Source of the DNA: F23-B02 sp045642545
GTDB lineage: Bacteria > Bacillota > Clostridia > Oscillospirales > Oscillospiraceae
NCBI GenBank assembly: GCA_045642545.1
Contig: JAZUJB010000065.1
Coordinates: 1 to 17,639 of the forward strand
Reading direction: 5' to 3'
Length of the DNA stretch: 17,639 nt
Below are positions 12,868 to 17,639 of the stretch, in pieces (position 1 is the stretch's first letter; the number at the start of each line of letters is the position of its first letter). The translations under genes and the position numbers were made by a program. Below the pieces are notes generated by a model. That model was not told the origin of the DNA, ran no database searches, and was given only the letters and a program-made list of their open reading frames with translations.

Positions 12868-13488
12868 ATGGGTTTTATTCCTCAGGTAACCTGCCGCCGC
12901 TGCGGCACTAAATTTTCGGGTATGCGCCACCGCTGCCCGTCCTGCGGCACACGCAGAGTAAACAACAGCAGACGAGCCCCCGGCACAACTCCCAGTGCAG
13001 TCAAGGGCACTCCTGCAAATGTGAGAGCCAACGAAAACAGAAAGTGGCAGCTTGTATTCGGCGCAATCTTAGTCGCCGCAATCATCATTGCCCTTATTGT
13101 TATGATAACCATCAGCCTCAAGAACGCCGATAACCCCAACGCACCCGTTCTGCCGACCGCACCTCCCGAGGTTACCGCAGTTCCGACGCCGACTCCCACC
13201 CCGACGCCGACTCCGACTCCCACTCCGGAGATTACCGAGCTGCAGATTTGCTACTACGGCGACCCCATCGGCTCCGACTTTACCTGCCGCGTAGGTGAAT
13301 CCGTTGTTCTCAACGGCTCACACTTCCCGCTCACGGTAAATCCCGAGTTCGTTTGGACCATTGAGGACGAGAGCATTGCCACCGTATCCGAGGACGGCAC
13401 CGTCACCGGCGTTGCACCCGGCGCAACAAAGCTCACCCTCAGCTGCTTCGGCAAAACCGACGAATGCATGGTCTATGTCAACGGCTGA
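12868..13488 (+). CDS. Zinc-ribbon, single-pass membrane protein with Pro-Thr linker and Ig-like (BIG2-type) domain
   Basis: Predicted 206 residues. An N-terminal zinc ribbon has Cys9, Cys12, Cys23 and Cys26 (CRRCG and CPSCG). A basic, Ser/Thr/Pro-rich stretch follows, then one membrane helix (about 60-84). Next is a Pro-rich linker ending in seven Pro-Thr pairs, and then a C-terminal domain (about 121-206) with WTIEDESIATVSEDGTVTGV and GATKLTLSC, typical of bacterial Ig-like BIG2 folds. The plan suggests a cytoplasmic zinc ribbon and an exported Ig-like domain that may bind wall or glycan. GGAGG at 12856-12860 fixes the start; an in-frame ATG at 12838 lies too close to the promoter. It is probably monocistronic. 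The domain parts are clear; the role is unknown. Confidence 0.82.
   Translation: MGFIPQVTCRRCGTKFSGMRHRCPSCGTRRVNNSRRAPGTTPSAVKGTPANVRANENRKWQLVFGAILVAAIIIALIVMITISLKNADNPNAPVLPTAPPEVTAVPTPTPTPTPTPTPTPEITELQICYYGDPIGSDFTCRVGESVVLNGSHFPLTVNPEFVWTIEDESIATVSEDGTVTGVAPGATKLTLSCFGKTDECMVYVNG
13183..13227 (+). repeat. Pro-Thr codon repeat
   Basis: Seven consecutive Pro-Thr codon pairs plus one Pro, made of near-identical 6-base units (ccgacg, ccgact, cccacc and variants). It encodes the extended linker of the zinc-ribbon/Ig-like protein and is the sort of tract whose copy number may vary between strains. Confidence 0.8.
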
Positions 13489-13509
13489 TAAAAAAAGTTA
13501 AAATTATTA

Positions 13510-13538
13510 TTGACAAATCTATCAGCATCGGTTAGAAT
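13510..13538 (+). promoter_or_regulatory. tRNA-Val promoter
   Basis: A perfect TTGACA (13510-13515) and TAGAAT (13533-13538, 5/6) are 17 bp apart, with the tRNA 5' end 17 bases after the -10 box. This is the strongest -35/-10 pair in the window, as expected for a stable RNA gene. Confidence 0.82.
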
Positions 13539-13552
13539 AACCGTTGCTGATA
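13520..13552. repeat. 15-bp dyad overlapping the tRNA-Val promoter -10 box
   Basis: The arms 13520-13534 and 13538-13552 are inverted copies with one mismatch, separated by only 3 bases. The dyad covers part of the spacer, the whole -10 box and the predicted transcription start, and ends 3 bases before the mature tRNA. It could be an operator, or a hairpin in the tRNA leader or at the end of the upstream transcript. Confidence 0.7.
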
Positions 13553-13555
13553 AAT

Positions 13556-13631
13556 GGACGATTGGCGCAGCTGGTAGCGCATCCGCTTGACGTGCGGGAG
13601 GTCACAAGTTCGAGTCTTGTATCGTCCACCA
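13556..13631 (+). tRNA. tRNA-Val (GAC anticodon)
   Basis: A complete 76-base cloverleaf with encoded CCA. The acceptor stem is ggacgat/atcgtcc with discriminator A; the D arm is gcgc...gcgc; the anticodon stem tccgc/gcggg has one G-U pair; the loop ttgacgt gives anticodon GAC (Val, codons GUC/GUU); and the T arm is acaag-ttcgagt-cttgt. A strong promoter precedes it and a terminator follows 7 bases after the CCA, so it is a single-tRNA unit. Confidence 0.95.
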
Positions 13632-13638
13632 AATAAAG

Positions 13639-13672
13639 ACAGTCATCCAAACGGATGGCTGTTTTTGTTTTT
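13639..13672 (+). terminator. tRNA-Val terminator
   Basis: The arms 13639-13648 and 13653-13662 form a 10-bp stem (one G-U) with a 4-nt AAAC loop, followed by a T-rich tract (TTTTTGTTTTT). Confidence 0.88.
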
Positions 13673-13743
13673 CGGGCAAAAATCCGCTTGCCACGGTCTC
13701 AAGCGCAGGTACATCAACATATCGTACATATCCTAAGAATATG

Positions 13744-13772
13744 TTTACAAGCAAGGCTTTTAGATGTAACAT
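13744..13772 (+). promoter_or_regulatory. Candidate promoter of the surface-glycan operon
   Basis: TTTACA (13744-13749, 5/6) and TAACAT (13767-13772, 4/6) are 17 bp apart, leaving a leader of about 75 bases before the transglutaminase-like gene. Apart from this and the tRNA terminator I see nothing else between 13632 and 13852. Confidence 0.4.
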
Positions 13773-13852
13773 AGATTTATCGGTTAGTGTAACAAAAACC
13801 GTTCCGTGTATGTCTGAAACCACACCGACAAGCGTATTAGCAGGAGACCATT

Positions 13853-14971
13853 ATGAAAGAAAAACTCAAATCAAACGCATTCATTATTATCGTGGGTGTT
13901 CTCGCCTGTGCACTTATTGCGTGCATTGTTCTTGGCGCGATTACTCTCAACAAGGTTAACTCCGTCGCCAACTCGATGGATATCACAAACTCCGAAGACC
14001 CCGCAAGGGAAAACGATGTTGTAATAGCAACGGACTACACCATAAAGTCTACGGAGAACATCTCAGACGCCTACAAGTCCGGCAGCACTGACGGTCTTTC
14101 CGACAGAGACAAGGAGACCCTCGACCTTGCAAAGACAGTGCTTGATAAGATTATCACCGAGGATATGACTGCCTACGAAAAGGAGCTTGCAGTATACGAA
14201 TGGATGACCAACGAGCTTCAGTTTGAGGCAGGCTCGCTTCTCGTTATTCCCGAGGGCAATGCGGACAGCGACAACCCCTACGGTGTACTGAAGTTTCACA
14301 AGGCCGTATGCGTCGGCTATGCTACAACCTTCCGTCTTTTTATGCAGATGATGGACATCGAATGTATGGTTGTTCATAACAGCGACTGCTATCATAGCTG
14401 GGACCTTGTCAAGCTTGACGGCGAATGGTACCACACGGATATTTACTCCGACGCATCTACCGGCGACTACACGCACTTCAACCTCAGCGATTCCCAGATG
14501 GGCGAGGACCAGAGCTGGAACCGCGAATTCTTCCCTGCTGCAAGCGGATATAAATACAGCTATGCCTATCAGAACATAGAAGAATGCGGTGATATTTACA
14601 GTCTTCCCGCTCTTGTGCGCGAGATGATAGACAGTCAGCAGAGTGTACGCTCCTTCTCGTTCGACAAGGAAATTACCGAGGACGATGCCAGAATCGTTCA
14701 GGTTATGATGGAGAATATTTCGGGCACAACAAGCTCCAGCGAAGCTTATGCGGACCTTTATATGAGTTGGAGCTGGCTGCACACGGATAAGGGCTATATC
14801 CTCTGCGTAAACATCAGCGGCTTTATGAGAAATGACGAGCCCGTTGTTGAAATACCCGATGAGATATTGGAAAAAATCGAGAGCGCAATAAGCGATTCCT
14901 TCGGCGACCTTGAGGGCTACTTCTTCGATGAGAATGCACTATACTTCGGCGAGGAGTTAGCAAAAGGATGA
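13853..14971 (+). CDS. Membrane-anchored transglutaminase-like (cysteine protease fold) protein
   Basis: Predicted 372 residues. One hydrophobic segment near the N-terminus (about 9-31) after a Lys-rich start suggests membrane anchoring with an external enzyme. The transglutaminase-like core spans about 95-230: YEKELAVYEWM (108-118), then Cys153 in KAVCVGYATTF, His181 in YHSWDLVKLDG and Asp196 in EWYHTDIYSD, the expected Cys-His-Asp triad. The C-terminal 140 residues match nothing I recognise. Members act as bacterial proteases or crosslinking/amidase enzymes; the substrate is unknown. An AGGAG site supports the start. The stop codon overlaps the start of the DUF4358 gene (ATGA at 14968-14971), implying translational coupling, and the same transcript continues into the O-acyltransferase genes. 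Confidence 0.9.
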   Translation: MKEKLKSNAFIIIVGVLACALIACIVLGAITLNKVNSVANSMDITNSEDPARENDVVIATDYTIKSTENISDAYKSGSTDGLSDRDKETLDLAKTVLDKIITEDMTAYEKELAVYEWMTNELQFEAGSLLVIPEGNADSDNPYGVLKFHKAVCVGYATTFRLFMQMMDIECMVVHNSDCYHSWDLVKLDGEWYHTDIYSDASTGDYTHFNLSDSQMGEDQSWNREFFPAASGYKYSYAYQNIEECGDIYSLPALVREMIDSQQSVRSFSFDKEITEDDARIVQVMMENISGTTSSSEAYADLYMSWSWLHTDKGYILCVNISGFMRNDEPVVEIPDEILEKIESAISDSFGDLEGYFFDENALYFGEELAKG

Positions 14972-15444
14972 AAAAATTAGTATCACTTATTCTCAGCGTT
15001 GTGCTGTGCATATCTGTCTGCGCCTGCGGTCAGACAAGGGAAATAAGCATATATGACCTGCAAAAATCGATGCTGGCGGCAGATTCCGCCATTCCCGAGA
15101 TGCGCATTGCATCAAGCTCGGACTCCGATGCGGAAGCTAAATTTGCATATCTTTCCGACATTGACTACTCAAAGGTATCGGGCTATTTTCTTGCCTATGC
15201 CGCTGACGGTATGGCGTATGAAATTGCCGTAATCTGCCTGAAGGATAAGGGTGACGCATCTGCCGCCGAGGCATCCCTGCGCGCTCATCTCGAGGGCAGG
15301 GTAAGCCTTTACAAAACCTACGAGCCGACGCAGACACAGAGAGCGGAGGACGCTCTCGTTGTAACACGCGATAACTGCGTTGCGCTTATTATGTGTGATA
15401 ATACGGCTGCGGTTAAGTCCGCCTTTGAAGAATTTTTGAAATAA
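14968..15444 (+). CDS. DUF4358-like lipoprotein
   Basis: Predicted 158 residues. It has a classic lipoprotein signal: MKK, a hydrophobic core, then V-C-A-C with lipidated Cys20. The mature part contains YDLQKSMLAADSAIPEMRIAS near the front and DNCVALIMCDNTAAVKSAFEEF at the end, a pattern I associate with DUF4358, a family of unknown function common in Clostridia next to MBOAT/DHHW genes. It overlaps the preceding gene by four bases and ends 15 bases before the acyltransferase gene, so it belongs to the same operon. A helper role in surface polymer modification is an inference from position alone. Confidence 0.82.
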   Translation: MKKLVSLILSVVLCISVCACGQTREISIYDLQKSMLAADSAIPEMRIASSSDSDAEAKFAYLSDIDYSKVSGYFLAYAADGMAYEIAVICLKDKGDASAAEASLRAHLEGRVSLYKTYEPTQTQRAEDALVVTRDNCVALIMCDNTAAVKSAFEEFLK

Positions 15445-15459
15445 GCGAGAGAAACAGAA

Positions 15460-16866
15460 ATGGTATTCAGCAGCTTCAGCTTTCTATGCGTATATCTGCC
15501 CGTTGTGCTGGCTGTATATTACATACTGCCGAAAAAGGCGCGCAATACTTTTCTTCTGATTGCAAGTCTTGTTTTCTACGCATGGGGTGAGCCGAAATAT
15601 GTCCTGCTTATGATGTTTTCCGTTGCTGCCAACTACGGCTTCGGTTTACTCATCGACAGAAGCAGAGAAAACAGACAGCGAATGAAGCTGATGCTTGTAA
15701 TCGCAGTTGTTATCAACCTCGGTCTGCTCTGCGTATTCAAGTACGCCGACTTCGTTGTCGGGAATATCAACAAGGTATTCGGCGCAAACCTTGATTTGCT
15801 CTATCTCGCTCTGCCGATTGGCATTTCCTTCTACACCTTCCAGGCTATGAGCTACATCATCGATGTGTATCGCGGCGATGTGAAGGTGCAGAGAAACATC
15901 ATAGACTTCGGTATGTACATAGCGATGTTTCCGCAGCTGATTGCAGGCCCCATTGTGCGCTACACCGATGTGGAGGCGCAGCTGACCGAGCGCAGCACCG
16001 ACCTTAATGATTTCACTCAGGGCATCTGCCGTTTCGCAGCAGGTCTCGGCAAAAAAGTGCTGCTTGCAAATCAGGTAGGCGCGCTGTGGTCAACTGTATA
16101 TGCGCAGGGCGGCAGCACCTCCGCGCTTATGGCGTGGCTGGGCGCGCTTGCCTTCACATTCCAGATTTATTTTGACTTCTCGGGCTATTCCGATATGGCA
16201 ATCGGACTGGGACGAATGCTCGGCTTCCGTTTCCCCGAAAACTTCCGCTATCCCTACAAGGCTGTCAGCATTACGGACTTCTGGCGGCGCTGGCACATCA
16301 CCCTGAGCACATGGTTCAAGGAGTATCTTTACATTCCTCTGGGCGGCAATCGCAAGGGCATGGGCAGGCAGATTTTCAATCTGTTTGTTGTATGGACTCT
16401 GACGGGGCTTTGGCACGGAGCGGGCTGGAACTTCATTATTTGGGGACTTTACTACTTTGTCTTCCTCGTCATTGAAAAGCTATTCCTGCTTAAAGCTCTC
16501 GACAAAGCGCCGAAGCTTATCCGGCATATCTACGCACTGCTTGTCATCACCGTGGGCTGGGTAATCTTTGCCTGCAGCGATGTGTCCGTGCTGCTGCCCT
16601 ACCTCGGCTCAATGCTCGGCGCAAACGGTCTTACAGGCGGCATGGATGTCTACTATCTCACCACCCGTGCGGCGCTGCTTGTAATCCTCTGCCTTGCCGC
16701 TACGGAGCTTCCCGTGAAGCTTGTGAAAGCGGCAGGGGAAAAGCTTAATATCAGCGCTGAGGCGGCGTTCGCGCTGAAGGCCGTGTCTGCACTGCTTCTG
16801 CTTGGAGCCAGCATGATTTTCCTTGTCGGGGACAGCTATAACCCCTTCCTGTATTTCAGATTTTAA
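15460..16866 (+). CDS. MBOAT-family membrane O-acyltransferase (AlgI/DltB/PatA-like)
   Basis: Predicted 468-residue polytopic membrane enzyme, close to the usual size of AlgI. It begins with the family's hallmark start (MVFSSFSFLCVYLPVVL, YYILPKKARN, FYAWGEPKY at 39-47). Core motifs are FYTFQAMSYIIDVYRGD (124-140), AMFPQLIAGPIVRY (155-168), FDFSGYSDMAIGLGRMLGF (238-256), FWRRWHITLS (274-283) and GLWHGAGWNF (316-325), where His319 is the probable catalytic residue. MBOAT proteins of this group pass acyl (usually acetyl) groups across the membrane for O-acylation of an exopolysaccharide, teichoic acid or peptidoglycan. The immediate downstream DHHW protein is the standard extracytoplasmic partner. 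The ribosome site is only a weak GAGAG. The glycan acceptor cannot be read here. Confidence 0.94.
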   Translation: MVFSSFSFLCVYLPVVLAVYYILPKKARNTFLLIASLVFYAWGEPKYVLLMMFSVAANYGFGLLIDRSRENRQRMKLMLVIAVVINLGLLCVFKYADFVVGNINKVFGANLDLLYLALPIGISFYTFQAMSYIIDVYRGDVKVQRNIIDFGMYIAMFPQLIAGPIVRYTDVEAQLTERSTDLNDFTQGICRFAAGLGKKVLLANQVGALWSTVYAQGGSTSALMAWLGALAFTFQIYFDFSGYSDMAIGLGRMLGFRFPENFRYPYKAVSITDFWRRWHITLSTWFKEYLYIPLGGNRKGMGRQIFNLFVVWTLTGLWHGAGWNFIIWGLYYFVFLVIEKLFLLKALDKAPKLIRHIYALLVITVGWVIFACSDVSVLLPYLGSMLGANGLTGGMDVYYLTTRAALLVILCLAATELPVKLVKAAGEKLNISAEAAFALKAVSALLLLGASMIFLVGDSYNPFLYFRF

Positions 16867-16881
16867 TAGGAGGGTGTGAGA

Positions 16882-17639
16882 ATGAAGAAAATATATCTTA
16901 TATTTATAGCGGTCTTCGCGGCAATCATTATGCTACCCTCCGTGTGGGTGCTTGCATCTGACGACACCGCGTTTTCCGACAACGAAAACCGCATGCTGCG
17001 CACCGCGCCCGAGCTAAGTGGCGCTACCGTGCTCTCGGGCAGGTTTCAGAAGGAGCTTGACGAATACATAAGCGACCAGTTCCCGGCACGCGATACATTG
17101 ACTGCCATAGGCAGCCGCGTGAAAATGCTTGCGGGCATAAAGGACATCGGCGGCGCTTATATCTGCGCGGACGCTTACTACATGGAGATGATAACTCCCA
17201 ACAGCATAAACGGCACACGGTATCTGCAAAATCTCAACACGGTGAAGGATTTTGCGCAGAATAATCCCAATGTCAAAACGACGCTTCTGCTCGTTCCCAC
17301 CGCAGCCTCGGTGCTTACGGGTAAGCTTCCTGCCAACGCGGAAAGCTACGATGCCGAGAGTATGCTAAAAACGGCAAAGGCCGCAATCCCCGAGATAAAC
17401 ATCCCCGATGTATACGGCGCGCTTACTCAGCACGCAGACGAGTATATCTACTACCGCACAGACCATCATTGGACGGCTCAGGGCGCAAAAATCGCCTACG
17501 ACTGCCTTACAGACGGCACGGGTGCATACAAGGGCGCACCCGAGCTTTTCTCCGACCGCTTCCTCGGCACGACCTACTCCAAAACTCTCGATTCAAATGC
17601 CTTGGCAGACGAGATATACACTGTGCCCGTAAGCAGCAC
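16882..17639 (+). CDS. DHHW-family (AlgX/AlgJ-like) surface glycan O-acetylation protein, 3'-truncated by window end
   Basis: An open frame running off the window (252 codons seen), with a strong AGGAGGG site 15 bases after the acyltransferase stop. The N-terminus has an uncleaved-anchor or signal sequence (MKKIYLIFIAVFAAIIMLPS). It then shows the family's early motif FSDNENRMLRTAPELS, FQKELDEYISDQFPARD and, at residues 194-197, Asp-His-His-Trp in YYRTDHHWTAQGA. In AlgX/AlgJ relatives an Asp-x-His pair and a later Ser form the acetyltransfer triad; Asp194 and His196 fit, and the Ser would lie beyond the window. It is expected to work outside the membrane with the MBOAT protein, moving acetyl groups to a glycan. 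Confidence 0.9.
   Translation, partial: MKKIYLIFIAVFAAIIMLPSVWVLASDDTAFSDNENRMLRTAPELSGATVLSGRFQKELDEYISDQFPARDTLTAIGSRVKMLAGIKDIGGAYICADAYYMEMITPNSINGTRYLQNLNTVKDFAQNNPNVKTTLLLVPTAASVLTGKLPANAESYDAESMLKTAKAAIPEINIPDVYGALTQHADEYIYYRTDHHWTAQGAKIAYDCLTDGTGAYKGAPELFSDRFLGTTYSKTLDSNALADEIYTVPVSS

Noticed and set aside
13520..13552. Dyad as a rho-independent terminator of the zinc-ribbon gene
   Set aside because: It is not followed by a T-run and overlaps a very strong tRNA promoter, so a terminator role is less likely than an operator or leader role; kept as a finding rather than called a terminator.
13681..13689. Nine-base repeat of part of the tRNA-Val anticodon arm downstream, suggesting an integration scar
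   Set aside because: The match (atccgcttg) is too short to differ from chance, and no integrase or other mobile gene is present.
13741..13959. 72-codon plus-strand frame overlapping the start of the transglutaminase-like gene
   Set aside because: It starts before the predicted transcription start, has no ribosome site, and overlaps the well-supported gene in another frame.

Overview
The window looks like chromosomal DNA from an anaerobic, low-to-mid GC Firmicute of the class Clostridia, probably a gut Oscillospirales/Ruminococcaceae-type organism. This is inferred from strong GGAGG-type ribosome sites, sigma-A-like promoters with 17-bp spacers, a tRNA gene with encoded CCA, an aldehyde:ferredoxin oxidoreductase with polyferredoxin, a LytS-type SpoIIE phosphatase, and a DUF4358/MBOAT/DHHW cluster typical of Clostridia. 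No phage, transposase or CRISPR array is seen. Organism identity is inference only.

Layout. Genes left of about 8190 lie on the minus strand and those right of 8453 on the plus strand; both arms start from the divergent promoter region 8190-8453. Reading the minus arm outward from that region: an aldehyde ferredoxin oxidoreductase (8189-6252), a four-cluster [4Fe-4S] protein (6172-5765), a hairpin, and a previously uncalled 50-residue hydrophobic peptide (5706-5554) closed by a perfect 12-bp terminator. A new promoter then drives a ferredoxin-nitroreductase fusion and a second short nitroreductase (5412-4119). Next comes a 944-residue sensor/PP2C phosphatase/anti-sigma-kinase fusion (4047-1213) with its own terminator, and finally a membrane-anchored alpha/beta hydrolase (992-81).

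The plus arm begins with a SpoU/TrmH RNA methyltransferase (8454-9293) and a small, very acidic Nif11-like peptide (9326-9655), followed by a terminator. Then come an RlmI-type rRNA methyltransferase (9742-10971) and a type I glutamine synthetase (11037-12467) whose adenylylation tyrosine is replaced by Phe. The 400-bp gap after it holds a nested inverted repeat of about 308 bp (12474-12781). This is two diverged copies of one hairpin-containing unit placed head to head, the most structured non-coding object in the window. After it come a zinc-ribbon/transmembrane/Pro-Thr linker/Ig-like protein (12868-13488) and a tRNA-Val(GAC) whose promoter -10 box sits inside a 15-bp dyad.

The right end is an operon for the cell surface: a membrane-anchored transglutaminase-like protein, a DUF4358 lipoprotein (ATGA overlap), an MBOAT O-acyltransferase and a DHHW (AlgX/AlgJ-like) protein cut by the window end. 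The last two are the expected pair for exporting acetyl groups and transferring them to an extracellular glycan; the first two are probably accessory surface factors. The redox genes of the minus arm suggest low-potential ferredoxin chemistry (aldehyde/carboxylate exchange and flavin-dependent reductions), but their physiological substrates cannot be read from sequence.
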